Below, piece after piece: positions 6,939 to 14,070 of a DNA stretch of 14,070 nucleotides. The stretch comes from Clostridiaceae bacterium (GTDB taxonomy: Bacteria; Bacillota_A; Clostridia; Clostridiales; Clostridiaceae): NCBI GenBank assembly GCA_029256485.1, contig JAQSXU010000096.1, positions 1 to 14,070 of the forward strand. The letters run 5' to 3'. A program made the translations under genes and the position numbers. Numbering within the stretch: the first letter of the stretch is position 1; every line of letters starts with the position of its first letter. The notes beneath the pieces were generated by a model, which worked only from the letters and a program-made list of their open reading frames with translations, was not told the DNA's origin and did not search any database.

Positions 6939-7988
6939 TTATTCATACATTTTTTTGTAATAGCTCTGGTATTCTCCTGAAGTTACATTCTTCATCCATT
7001 GTTCATTTTCCAAATACCATTTTATTGTCTTTTTTATTCCCACTTCAAAAGCAGTCTCAGGCTCCCATCCCAGCTCATTCTTGATTTTAGTTGGGTCTAT
7101 TCCATATCTTCTGTCATGGCCTTTTCTGTCCTCAACATACTTAATAAGAGTTTCATTAACTGTGTTATCTACGCTGCTTCCTATATAATCAATTATTGTT
7201 TTAACTATATGAATATTTGTTCTTTCATTATGACCGCCGATGTTGTATACTTCTCCAAGTCTTCCATTATTAATAACCATATCTATAGCTTTGCAGTGAT
7301 CCTCTACATAAAGCCAGTCTCTAACATTTAATCCGTCTCCGTATACAGGCAGACTTCTCTTGTTCAAGCAGTTATTGATTATTAATGGTATTAACTTTTC
7401 AGGAAATTGAAATGGGCCATAGTTATTTGAACATCTTGTTGTATTAACCGGCATTTTATATGTATCAAAATAAGCTTTTACCATTAAGTCTGCACCAGTC
7501 TTGCTTGAAGAATATGGGCTGTGTGGATCTAATGGTGTAGTCTCCATGAAATAACCTGTTTTTCCCAAAGAGCCATAAACTTCATCTGTTGATACCTGAA
7601 GATATTTTACTCCTTCTTTAAATCCATCTTTTGTTTCCCATGCATTCTTTGCAGCATTTAATAAAGTTACAGTGCCCAAAACATTTGTCTTAACAAATAA
7701 TTCTGGTTCCTTAATGCTTCTGTCAACATGTGACTCTGCAGCAAAGTTTACCACATAGTCAATGTTATTTTCCTGGAATATTTTTTCTATTAAATCTTTA
7801 TCGCAAATATCGGCTTGTATGAACTTATAATTTGGATTTTTTTCAACTGATTTTAGGTTTTCTAAGTTTCCTGCGTAAGTTAATTTGTCTACATTAATAA
7901 TGTTAATTTCTGGATATTTGTTCAACATGTAATGTACAAAGTTTGAACCTATAAATCCTGCTCCACCAGTAACCAAATAAGTTTTCAT
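6939..7988 (-). CDS. rfbB: dTDP-glucose 4,6-dehydratase (RmlB)
   Basis: This NAD-dependent short-chain dehydrogenase-type enzyme converts dTDP-glucose to dTDP-4-keto-6-deoxyglucose. Its 349 residues are full length. The NAD-binding TGGAGFIG is at residues 7-14 and NFAAESHVDRS at 81-91. The dehydratase signature STDEVYG (133-139) provides the Asp-Glu pair. The Tyr-Lys pair is in YSSSK (Y159, K163). NNYGPFQFPEKLIP and the C-terminal DRKGHDRRYGID are also diagnostic of RmlB. The ATG at 7988 has AAAGGAG with about 9 nt spacing. It lies 28 bp downstream of rfbA and is clearly in the same operon. Confidence 0.97.
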   Translation of the reverse strand: MKTYLVTGGAGFIGSNFVHYMLNKYPEINIINVDKLTYAGNLENLKSVEKNPNYKFIQADICDKDLIEKIFQENNIDYVVNFAAESHVDRSIKEPELFVKTNVLGTVTLLNAAKNAWETKDGFKEGVKYLQVSTDEVYGSLGKTGYFMETTPLDPHSPYSSSKTGADLMVKAYFDTYKMPVNTTRCSNNYGPFQFPEKLIPLIINNCLNKRSLPVYGDGLNVRDWLYVEDHCKAIDMVINNGRLGEVYNIGGHNERTNIHIVKTIIDYIGSSVDNTVNETLIKYVEDRKGHDRRYGIDPTKIKNELGWEPETAFEVGIKKTIKWYLENEQWMKNVTSGEYQSYYKKMYE

Positions 7989-8016
7989 GTGCTTATTCTC
8001 CTTTAAAATAATTATA

Positions 8017-8880
8017 TTATCCTAATAAACTTAACAAATACTTTCCATAATCAGTCTTGCTTAATGTATTTGCTAAATTTCTTAGTTGGTCTGCATTTAT
8101 GTACCCATTTCTATAAGCTATTTCTTCTATACATGCCACATACAATCCCTGTCTTGTCTGAATTGCCTCAACAAAGTTTGCAGCATCCAAAAGTCCTCTG
8201 TGAGTTCCTGTATCAAGCCAAGCCATACCACGTCCAAACAACTCAACCTTTAACTTTCTATTTTTTAAGTATTCATTATTAACTGCTGTAATTTCAATTT
8301 CCCCTCTTGCAGAAGGCTTTACATTCTTAGCAATTTTAATAACATCATTATCATAAAAATACAATCCCGGTACTGCGTAATTTGACTTTGGTTTCTCTGG
8401 TTTCTCCTCTATAGATACTACGTTGTCGTTTTCATCAAACTCAACAACACCAAAATCTCTTGGATTACTAACGTGGTAACCAAAAATTGTAGCACCTGAT
8501 TCTCTGCTTGCAGCTCTCTTTAATCTTTCAGTAAATCCATAGCCATAGAATATATTATCCCCTAAAACTAAGGCCACTTTATCATTGCCAATAAATTTTT
8601 CTCCTACAATAAATGCATCTGCAAGTCCTCTAGGCTGATCCTGAACTGCATATTCTATATTTAAGCCTAATTGGCTTCCATCCCCAAGTAATTCCTCAAA
8701 TGTACTGATATCTCTTGGTGTGGAAATTATTAATATCTCTCTAATTTCAGCTAACATTAAAACGGAAAGCGGATAGTAAATCATGGGTTTATCATAAATT
8801 GGTAGTATTTGTTTAGATACCGCTTTTGTTATTGGATATAATCTTGTTCCAGAACCCCCAGCTAAAATAATACCTTTCAT
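8017..8880 (-). CDS. rfbA: Glucose-1-phosphate thymidylyltransferase (RmlA)
   Basis: This enzyme makes dTDP-glucose from dTTP and glucose-1-phosphate and is the usual feedback point of dTDP-rhamnose synthesis. At 287 residues it is typical of the family. The nucleotidyltransferase signature [11 protein letters not shown] is at residues 8-18, followed by [25 protein letters not shown] (106-113) carries one metal-binding Asp (D108) and WLDTGTH (221-227) the second (D223). [10 protein letters not shown] at 158-167 and GEIEIT at 193-198 also fit. The ATG at 8880 has a strong SD (AAGGAGGG). It is the first gene of the rfbABC operon behind a good promoter. Its substrate could come from the phosphohexomutase gene at 12297-14030. 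Confidence 0.97.
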   Translation of the reverse strand: MKGIILAGGSGTRLYPITKAVSKQILPIYDKPMIYYPLSVLMLAEIREILIISTPRDISTFEELLGDGSQLGLNIEYAVQDQPRGLADAFIVGEKFIGNDKVALVLGDNIFYGYGFTERLKRAASRESGATIFGYHVSNPRDFGVVEFDENDNVVSIEEKPEKPKSNYAVPGLYFYDNDVIKIAKNVKPSARGEIEITAVNNEYLKNRKLKVELFGRGMAWLDTGTHRGLLDAANFVEAIQTRQGLYVACIEEIAYRNGYINADQLRNLANTLSKTDYGKYLLSLLG

Positions 8881-8933
8881 TATTTAACCCTCCTTCGTAA
8901 TTGGTGTTAATATTGAAATTTAGCACCTAGTTC

Positions 8934-8962
8934 ATTTTATAATAAACCAAACCTTTAGTCAA
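8934..8962 (-). promoter_or_regulatory. Sigma-A promoter of the rfbABC operon
   Basis: On the minus strand, TTGACT (8957-8962) and TAAAAT (8934-8939) are separated by exactly 17 bp. Transcription should start near 8927, giving a short leader of about 47 nt before the rfbA ATG. The leader is too short for a known riboswitch and I see no operator in it. Confidence 0.7.
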
Positions 8963-9025
8963 TAAACTAACAGGGCTAGATAGCACAAAGTATATTACAA
9001 TTGCATTACAATTTAATTACAAATG

Positions 9026-9054
9026 GCCTATGGCTCTGTTAAAGAATAATGTTG
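9026..9054 (+). repeat. Left terminal inverted repeat of the 240-bp element
   Basis: It pairs with 9237-9265 in inverted orientation. Mismatches fall at the 3rd, 17th, 19th and 20th positions. The shared core is TATGGCTCTGTTA. Confidence 0.75.
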
Positions 9055-9085
9055 GTGTTTTTAGGTAGTGACAGTTTGGCCCTAT

Positions 9086-9106
9086 AAAAAGAGCTGTAAA
9101 GCTCTT
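9086..9106 (-). terminator. Hairpin terminator inside the mobile-element remnant
   Basis: On the minus strand, AAGAGCT and AGCTCTT form a 7-bp perfect stem around TTAC, followed directly by TTT and then ATA. It is a small intrinsic terminator, probably of the lost transposase gene, and may now shield rfbA from transcription of the amidase unit. Confidence 0.6.
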
Positions 9107-9236
9107 CAGACCGGAGGCTGCCAGAGTTCTTTTTTCAAAATCTATAAACAAATTATTGCCGGAGGCAAAACAAAATAAATTGTTATTCCAACTTTTTACT
9201 TTATTATAGCTTGTCCATTTACCTAACTGACATTAT

Positions 9237-9265
9237 CAACATTATAATATAACAGAGCCATAAGC
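9237..9265 (-). repeat. Right terminal inverted repeat of the 240-bp element
   Basis: Read on the minus strand from 9265, it starts GCTTATGGCTCTGTTA and matches the left end at 25 of 29 bases. Confidence 0.75.
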
Positions 9266-9289
9266 ACTCTATACTCATATAAGTAAAGT

Positions 9290-9320
9290 AAAGGAACCGC
9301 CTAAATTAAGCAGTTCCTTT
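9290..9320 (-). terminator. Rho-independent terminator of the TPR-amidase unit
   Basis: It starts 13 bp past the amidase stop codon. In the minus-strand RNA, AAAGGAACUGC pairs with GCGGUUCCUUU (11 bp, one U-G wobble) around a 9-nt loop, followed by the pyrimidine-rich ACUUUACUU. In the plus-strand RNA the wobble becomes a C-A mismatch, which favours minus-strand use. Confidence 0.75.
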
Positions 9321-9333
9321 ATTAATATTTATT

Positions 9334-11058
9334 CTATAGTGATTTCAAAAATGATAAAATTCCTTTTGCAATTGCATCAGCAGCTTTTGCCTGGTAATCA
9401 GGGTTATTTAAATTGCTTTCCTCAGTAGGATTAGTTAAAAATCCTACTTCAGTTAATACTGTTGGCATATCGTTATGCCGTGATATATATAACCAATCCC
9501 CATCCTTAATTCCTCTATCAGTGGAATTAAGTTCACTAGCCAAAGCACTTTGTATTGCCTGAGCAAGTTTTTCACTTGCACTGCTGGTGGTTTGATAAAG
9601 AGTTTCTGTACCATGGGCAGCTTCAGTAGCAGAATTATTGTGAATACATACAAAGTAATCAGCTTTTGCATTATTGGCAATATCACTTCTATGTTGTAAA
9701 TCCGATGCTGTTCCATCTGACCAAGGCACATTATCATCTGTTCTTGTGTAAACTACATTTATATTATTTTGAGAAAGTAACTGTCCAACCTTTAAAGCAA
9801 TTGCTAAATTAACGTCCTTTTCTTGGACCCCAGTTACTCCTATTGCCCCTGGATCCGGGCCGCCGTGTCCAGCATCAATAGCAATAGTATAACCGCTTTT
9901 TGCTGATACAGTAACTGTTAATGGCACTTTGCCTGAATAGTTATTTACTGTTCCTGAGAAGGTATATGTGCCTGGTTTTGTAGTATCCAATGAAGTGCTG
10001 TTCCAAGCAACATCCACTGATCTAGAACTTCCATCACTCATTACAGCTTGTACCTTTGTTGGAAACACATATGTTGTATTTTGTGTAACCTGTGCACTTA
10101 TGGCGCTTATAGATTTAATTTGTGAAGTTCCGTCTAATGATTTTATTGTATTTAAAATTCCTGTTGAAATACCTAAGGCAATGCTGTCCTGGTTATTGAT
10201 AAGATAATTCTCATCACTTGAATTACTTAAAAATGCCATTGGGATTTTAATACATGGAATATTAATACCGTCAAGTTCTAAAATACTGTCTAGTGTTTTT
10301 ACTCCTCTATTAGTTAAGCTTGTAGCACTTACTACTGCACTTTGAATATTATTTGCTAAAGCAATATCACTGCTGTTGTTATGTGAGTAATATGTTTCAA
10401 CTCCAGTAGCAGTGGGTCCTGCAGTATTACACTGTATGCTTATATATGCATTGGCATTGGAACTATTTGCAATTGTTCTTCTGGTATTTATGTCCACATT
10501 ACTATCATCAGTTCTTGTATAAATAACCTTTACTCCCTTGCTTATAAGGTAATTACCTACTTTTTTAGCAACTGATAAATTTATATCCTTTTCCTTAGTT
10601 CCACTGGGAGATACTACGCCAAAATCACTGCCCCCATTACCTGCATCAATAACTATGGTGTAAGATGATCCAATTGTAAATTTCATAGTAACAGGGCCTA
10701 TGATACTTTCTCCGTTTTGTGCCTTCAAATTCTTATTTATCTCCAAAGAATATGTTTGTCCAGAAACATAAGGTCTAAGTGGTGAAACTGTAACGCTTTT
10801 TTTATCCTGCTGCAGCTGAACATTAAAATCATTAAATATATTGCCAGCACTGTCCTTTATGTATATGTTGCTTTTATTAACAGTATTTCCATCAACAGGC
10901 AAATTAAATTTTACTGTCCACACTTTAGTTGGTTCAACATTTACCTTATCCGGTACTGAGTTTATGGATAACCCCGCTGCAAGGCATTTTTGAGGGGAAA
11001 ACATTAAAATGCCAATAAAGAAAACCATTACCAAAATAATTTTGTAAAAAAATTTCAT
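9334..11058 (-). CDS. Secreted N-acetylmuramoyl-L-alanine amidase with a degenerate and an intact Amidase_3 domain
   Basis: This 574-residue exported zinc amidase should cut the MurNAc-L-Ala bond in peptidoglycan. Residues 1-28 are a signal peptide (KFFYK, a hydrophobic core, then CLAA). Residues about 29-130 look like an SbsA-type Ig-like domain (Big_5). The first Amidase_3 domain, about 133-308, has lost its key residues. DAGN replaces DAGH (N141), SIQC replaces SIH (Q209), and IPMAFLSN has Pro (P273) where the catalytic Glu should be; only E156 remains. Residues about 315-385 form a second Ig-like domain (Big_4 type, VQAVMSDGSSRSVDVAW). The second Amidase_3 domain, about 389-574, keeps H398, E413, H473 and E537 (DAGHGG, QEKD, CIHNN, TEVGFLTN). 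The ATG at 11058 has a GAGGTGA SD. It lies 43 bp after the TPR gene with no clear promoter between, so the two are probably co-transcribed. Confidence 0.93.
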   Translation of the reverse strand: MKFFYKIILVMVFFIGILMFSPQKCLAAGLSINSVPDKVNVEPTKVWTVKFNLPVDGNTVNKSNIYIKDSAGNIFNDFNVQLQQDKKSVTVSPLRPYVSGQTYSLEINKNLKAQNGESIIGPVTMKFTIGSSYTIVIDAGNGGSDFGVVSPSGTKEKDINLSVAKKVGNYLISKGVKVIYTRTDDSNVDINTRRTIANSSNANAYISIQCNTAGPTATGVETYYSHNNSSDIALANNIQSAVVSATSLTNRGVKTLDSILELDGINIPCIKIPMAFLSNSSDENYLINNQDSIALGISTGILNTIKSLDGTSQIKSISAISAQVTQNTTYVFPTKVQAVMSDGSSRSVDVAWNSTSLDTTKPGTYTFSGTVNNYSGKVPLTVTVSAKSGYTIAIDAGHGGPDPGAIGVTGVQEKDVNLAIALKVGQLLSQNNINVVYTRTDDNVPWSDGTASDLQHRSDIANNAKADYFVCIHNNSATEAAHGTETLYQTTSSASEKLAQAIQSALASELNSTDRGIKDGDWLYISRHNDMPTVLTEVGFLTNPTEESNLNNPDYQAKAADAIAKGILSFLKSL

Positions 11059-11101
11059 TTCTTCACCTCACTCTATTAGAAATATTATCGATTTTCCTGA
11101 C

Positions 11102-12172
11102 CTATTTATCTAAAATCTTTTTTAAATCCTTAACTACTTCATCTTCAGCATCCAGCTTCTCTGCTATATCCAAATGTGCCTTAGCCTGTTTTAAATCTCC
11201 AGAGTTTAAATAGCACATAATAAGATTGGTACATATCTCAACGGATCTTGTAGCTTCAAAAGCCTTTCTAAAATATGCTATTGCCTTGGGAAAATCACCC
11301 AAAGATGCAAAATTAACCCCAAGTTCATTTATAACCTCAACAATGCTGCTGTCTATGGAAACTGATTCATTTAAATAATAGATTGCCTTTTCATAATTTT
11401 GAAGATTTCTATAGGCAACCGCTATATAATAATATAGGTTGGCATTATTGCCGTAGTTATCAATTAGGGGCAGAAGGGATTTCAAAGCTTCTGTAGGGTT
11501 TTCATTTACACTTTCACAGCCATTTTTAAAATCCAAAGCATCTTTAATTGAATTTTTTAATTCTGTAACCTCTGCAGTTTCTTTACCCCCTTTAGAAATA
11601 TATTCGTTTATACTTAAAAATGCTTTAGTAAGATCTCCCTTTTCACTATTTATAACAGCTTCATAAAGAAATGGGAGAATACATCCGCTTATTTTTTTAG
11701 CCCTGTCAATTTGTTCTAATTCCTCATCTAGCAAAGAACTTTCAATTTTTCTTAAATGTTCTATGAGTAATAGTAATTTATCGTAATTTTCTTTATTTTC
11801 TTCAACAGAACATAGCCCTTTTAGAAGAATATATGCATCTTCATAATTTTTTTTGTTAATTTCTTCTGCTATAACTCCCTTAATAAAGACTTTGCTTTCA
11901 AAAACACTATCAATCATTTCTATATATATATTATTAAACTTAAACTCTTCATCCACTCCCAGGACAAAAAACATACCTTCAATAAAATATGTAAGGGGAA
12001 TTGTGTCAAGATTTTCTCCAGATTTTATTTTTTCAATTAAAATGCCTGATTTTATTGGTAATGATACATTGTTTTCTACTTTAATATTAAATAATTGCTG
12101 TATTTTGCTTTTACTTATCTCCAAAAATAACAAATTTGATAATTTTGATGAAAATTGTGATTTAATATCCAT
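11102..12172 (-). CDS. TPR-repeat protein of unknown function
   Basis: This 356-residue cytoplasmic protein has no signal peptide or membrane segment. I do not recognise the N-terminal 220 residues, which are mostly charged helices (for example HLRKIESSLLDEELEQIDRA). The C-terminal part has about three TPR units: NLYYYIAVAYRNLQNYEKAIYYLNES near residue 245, VINELGVNFASLGDFPKAIAYFRKAF near 279, and EICTNLIMCYLNSGDLKQAKAHLDIA near 312. TPRs mediate protein contacts, so a scaffold or co-factor role is likely. The ATG at 12172 has AAAAGGAG with good spacing and lies behind its own sigma-A promoter. Being directly upstream of the amidase suggests a link to envelope work, but nothing in the sequence proves it. 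Confidence 0.85.
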   Translation of the reverse strand: MDIKSQFSSKLSNLLFLEISKSKIQQLFNIKVENNVSLPIKSGILIEKIKSGENLDTIPLTYFIEGMFFVLGVDEEFKFNNIYIEMIDSVFESKVFIKGVIAEEINKKNYEDAYILLKGLCSVEENKENYDKLLLLIEHLRKIESSLLDEELEQIDRAKKISGCILPFLYEAVINSEKGDLTKAFLSINEYISKGGKETAEVTELKNSIKDALDFKNGCESVNENPTEALKSLLPLIDNYGNNANLYYYIAVAYRNLQNYEKAIYYLNESVSIDSSIVEVINELGVNFASLGDFPKAIAYFRKAFEATRSVEICTNLIMCYLNSGDLKQAKAHLDIAEKLDAEDEVVKDLKKILDK

Positions 12173-12204
12173 AAATTCTCCTTTTAACTAAATACTTATA
12201 TATT

Positions 12205-12233
12205 ATTATAATTTAAACTTAAATGGAATTCAA
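12205..12233 (-). promoter_or_regulatory. Sigma-A promoter of the TPR-amidase unit
   Basis: Minus strand: TTGAAT (12228-12233), 17 bp, then a perfect TATAAT (12205-12210). Transcription should start near 12198, about 25 nt before the TPR gene ATG. Confidence 0.7.
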
Positions 12234-12254
12234 CATTGCCCATATTGTAAACTA

Positions 12255-12285
12255 GAAAAGAGTGAAATAAAATTCCACTCTTTTC
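12255..12285 (-). terminator. Hairpin terminator after the phosphohexomutase gene
   Basis: The 10-bp perfect stem pairs GAAAAGAGTG (12255-12264) with CACTCTTTTC (12276-12285) around an 11-nt AT-rich loop. It begins 11 bp beyond the mutase stop. Several U residues fall within the stem, and UAGUUU follows on the minus strand, so termination may be incomplete. Confidence 0.65.
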
Positions 12286-12296
12286 CGACAAATTAT

Positions 12297-14030
12297 TTAA
12301 ATTTCTAAAGCTACATTAATAATTTTCATTACTTTTTCTTTAAAGTTTTCCAACTTTTCTTCAGAATCTTTAATACTGCTTCCTACTACAGAAATATACA
12401 CTTTTATCTTAGGCTCAGTTCCTGATGGTCTAACTACAAACCAAGATCCATCCTCAAGTATAAACTTTAATACATTTGACTTGGGCAGATCAATTATAGT
12501 TTCATCTATTTTATCTAAATCCTTTTCGATACTTAATTTATAATCCATCTTTTTAACAATTCTAACATTGTCCAAAACATTATTCATAGAATGTCTTAAA
12601 TATTGAAGAGCATTTGCAATCTGTATCTGTCCTTCTTTTCCTTTAAGTTCAATGGATACCAATCCTTCTTTGAAATATCCATACTGATCATATAAATTTG
12701 TAAGCGCATCATATAAGCTCATACCATTTTTCTTATAATATAATGCTGCTTCACAAACTAACATGGATGCTATAACTGCATCTTTATCTCTAACGAAATC
12801 CCCTGCCAGATATCCATAGCTTTCCTCAAATCCAAATAAGAAGGTTCCATTTTTATTTTCTTCAAATCCTTTTATTTTTTCCCCTATATATTTGAAACCT
12901 GTTAATACATCAATTAATTCCACATTATACTGTTCTGCAATTTTTCTTACCATCTCTGTAGTAACTATGGTTTTAATTACTTTGCCATCTGAAGGTAGTA
13001 CATTTAATTCTTTTTTTGATGAAACAATATAGTGTGTAAGTATTACTCCCATTTGATTTCCGGTAAGTACCTTGTATTCCCCAGTGTTGTCCTTAACAAC
13101 CACACCTATTCTGTCACAGTCAGGATCTGTACCAAAAATTATATCTGGTTTTAATTCCTTTGCCATTTCCAAAGCAATACCAAATACACTTGGATTTTCT
13201 GGATTAGGGTATGTCACTGTTTTAAAGGTTCCATCAGGTAATTCCTGTTCCTTTACAACATGTAAATTTTTATATCCCAATTCACTTAAAACTCTCCTTA
13301 CAGGAATGTTTCCAGATCCGTGTATTGGTGTATATATAATATTTAAACTTTCTGCATTATTTTTTACTAAGTCTTTTCTTATGCTCAAGGATTTTACCTT
13401 GTCCATATAGGCTTTGTCAACTTCTTCTCCAATTATATTTAATAGCCCTAAATCTTTAGCTTCATTTAATGATATAGTTTTAATTGTTGAGAAATCTTCA
13501 ATAGCTTCTATATATGACAGAATTTCCTTTGCAGCCTCATCCGTTACCTGGCCTCCATCCTCTCCATAAACCTTGTAGCCATTATATTGCTTTGGATTAT
13601 GTGAAGCTGTTATTACTATACCAGCTTTGCTTTTTAAATGGCGTACAGAAAATGAAAGCATTGGAGTAGGTCTTAAGCTTTCAAATAAATTTACCTTTAT
13701 GCCGTTTCCACATAGTACGGATGCTGAATAATCAGCAAATTCCTTTGACATTATTCTAGAATCATATGCAATACTTACGGATTTTTCATCACTGTAGTGA
13801 TTTATTAAATACATTGCCAACCCCTGTGTTGCCTTTCCCACAGTATATATGTTCATCCTATTGCTTCCTGCTCCTATAATTCCTCTAAGTCCACCGGTGC
13901 CAAATTCAAGATCTTTGTAAAACCTATCTTCTATTTCCTTTTCATCAGTAATGTTTCTTAATTCCCTATTCGTGTCTTCATCAATAAATTTACAGTTCAC
14001 CCAATATTCGTATTTGTCTCTATATGCCAC
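12297..14030 (-). CDS. pgcA: Alpha-phosphohexomutase (phosphoglucomutase/phosphomannomutase, PgcA type)
   Basis: This cytoplasmic enzyme interconverts hexose-6-phosphate and hexose-1-phosphate, most likely glucose. At 577 residues it is the length of PgcA-type enzymes rather than the shorter GlmM. FGTGGLRG is at residues 43-50. The phosphoserine loop is TASHNPKQYNGYKVY (catalytic S143). The metal-binding loop GTDPDCDR is at 300-307 (D302, D304, D306). The sugar-specificity loop reads FGFEESYGYL (399-408), and the phosphate-binding loop RPSGTEPKIKVY (534-545) closes the protein. The start is GTG at 14030, with GGGAGG about 9 nt upstream. The remaining 40 bp of the window upstream show no promoter, so it could be transcribed from outside. 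It can feed RfbA with glucose-1-phosphate. Confidence 0.93.
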   Translation of the reverse strand: MAYRDKYEYWVNCKFIDEDTNRELRNITDEKEIEDRFYKDLEFGTGGLRGIIGAGSNRMNIYTVGKATQGLAMYLINHYSDEKSVSIAYDSRIMSKEFADYSASVLCGNGIKVNLFESLRPTPMLSFSVRHLKSKAGIVITASHNPKQYNGYKVYGEDGGQVTDEAAKEILSYIEAIEDFSTIKTISLNEAKDLGLLNIIGEEVDKAYMDKVKSLSIRKDLVKNNAESLNIIYTPIHGSGNIPVRRVLSELGYKNLHVVKEQELPDGTFKTVTYPNPENPSVFGIALEMAKELKPDIIFGTDPDCDRIGVVVKDNTGEYKVLTGNQMGVILTHYIVSSKKELNVLPSDGKVIKTIVTTEMVRKIAEQYNVELIDVLTGFKYIGEKIKGFEENKNGTFLFGFEESYGYLAGDFVRDKDAVIASMLVCEAALYYKKNGMSLYDALTNLYDQYGYFKEGLVSIELKGKEGQIQIANALQYLRHSMNNVLDNVRIVKKMDYKLSIEKDLDKIDETIIDLPKSNVLKFILEDGSWFVVRPSGTEPKIKVYISVVGSSIKDSEEKLENFKEKVMKIINVALEI

Positions 14031-14070
14031 TGTTGTAATCCTCCCTATTTACAAAATTATAACAATAATA

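Larger units (their letters stand above)
9026..9265. mobile_element. MITE or internally deleted insertion sequence with 29-bp imperfect terminal inverted repeats
   Basis: Left end 9026-9054 and right end 9265-9237 (reverse complement) match at 25 of 29 positions. Both carry TATGGCTCTGTTA and end in ATAATGTTG. The 240-bp interior has no convincing coding frame. It holds a minus-strand hairpin with a U-run (9086-9106), two copies of CCGGAGGC (9111-9118, 9159-9166), a small stem TTGCC-GGA-GGCAA (9156-9168), and an imperfect 11-bp inverted repeat around the latter. The terminator on one side and a 5'-end-like AT-rich segment on the other fit an IS that lost its transposase gene. No target-site duplication is visible at the tested boundaries, so the insertion may be old. 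The GGCTCTGTTA end resembles ends of several clostridial ISs, but the family cannot be fixed from sequence alone. Confidence 0.65.

Noticed and set aside
9105..9170. GCCTCCGG-like segments suggested a cyclic-di-GMP (GEMM) riboswitch on the minus strand.
   Set aside because: The conserved flanking elements and paired stems of that class are missing, the segment is over 200 bp from rfbA and upstream of its promoter, and it lies inside a pair of terminal inverted repeats.
8881..9333. A small gene in the largest non-coding gap.
   Set aside because: No open frame with an SD was found. The gap is explained by the rfbA promoter, the inverted-repeat element and the amidase terminator.
9453..9737. 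A 94-codon minus-strand frame inside the amidase gene.
   Set aside because: It overlaps the fully conserved second amidase domain in another frame and has no signs of coding.
14031..14070. Promoter for the phosphohexomutase gene.
   Set aside because: Only 40 bp are available; the SD is clear but no -35/-10 pair is visible, so no call is made.

Overview
The window looks like chromosomal DNA from a low-GC, Gram-positive, Clostridium-like bacterium. It is very AT-rich, has strong purine-rich Shine-Dalgarno (SD) sites (AAGGAG, GGGAGG), good sigma-A type promoters, and proteins that resemble clostridial ones. I do not claim a species. Every gene I can support is on the minus strand, so transcription runs from high to low coordinates. 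Plus-strand reading frames appear only opposite these genes.

Layout in transcription order. (1) 14030-12297 is an alpha-phosphohexomutase (PgcA-type phosphoglucomutase) followed by a hairpin terminator. (2) 12233-9290 is a two-gene unit with its own promoter: a cytoplasmic TPR protein, then a secreted N-acetylmuramoyl-L-alanine amidase with two amidase domains, of which only the second keeps the zinc and catalytic residues. It ends in a good terminator. (3) 9265-9026 is a 240-bp non-coding element bounded by 29-bp imperfect terminal inverted repeats, best read as an internally deleted insertion sequence (IS) or MITE. (4) 8962-6325 is rfbA-rfbB-rfbC behind a sigma-A promoter. (5) 6289 down to the left edge is a surface-polysaccharide assembly block: Wzx-type flippase, CDP-alcohol phosphatidyltransferase-like protein, GT2 glycosyltransferase, O-antigen ligase/polymerase-like membrane protein and two more GT2 genes. 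The last of these runs off the window.

The genes make a coherent pathway. The mutase can supply glucose-1-phosphate. RfbA, RfbB and RfbC convert it to dTDP-glucose, dTDP-4-keto-6-deoxyglucose and the epimerised 4-keto sugar. The GT2 enzymes build a lipid-linked glycan, the flippase exports it and the ligase/polymerase joins or extends it. The final reductase of dTDP-rhamnose synthesis (rfbD) is not in the window.

The most notable points are signs of recent change in the glycosyltransferase end of the cluster. One GT2 gene is frameshifted by an exact 11-bp tandem duplication whose removal would restore the frame. Its neighbour has lost part of its C-terminus, with the original tail still readable out of frame. 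Other points are a 20-bp palindromic tandem duplication in the flippase leader, a His in place of the fourth Asp of the CDP-alcohol phosphotransferase motif, and the tandem active/inactive amidase architecture. I see no RNA genes, CRISPR array or clearly new defence system.
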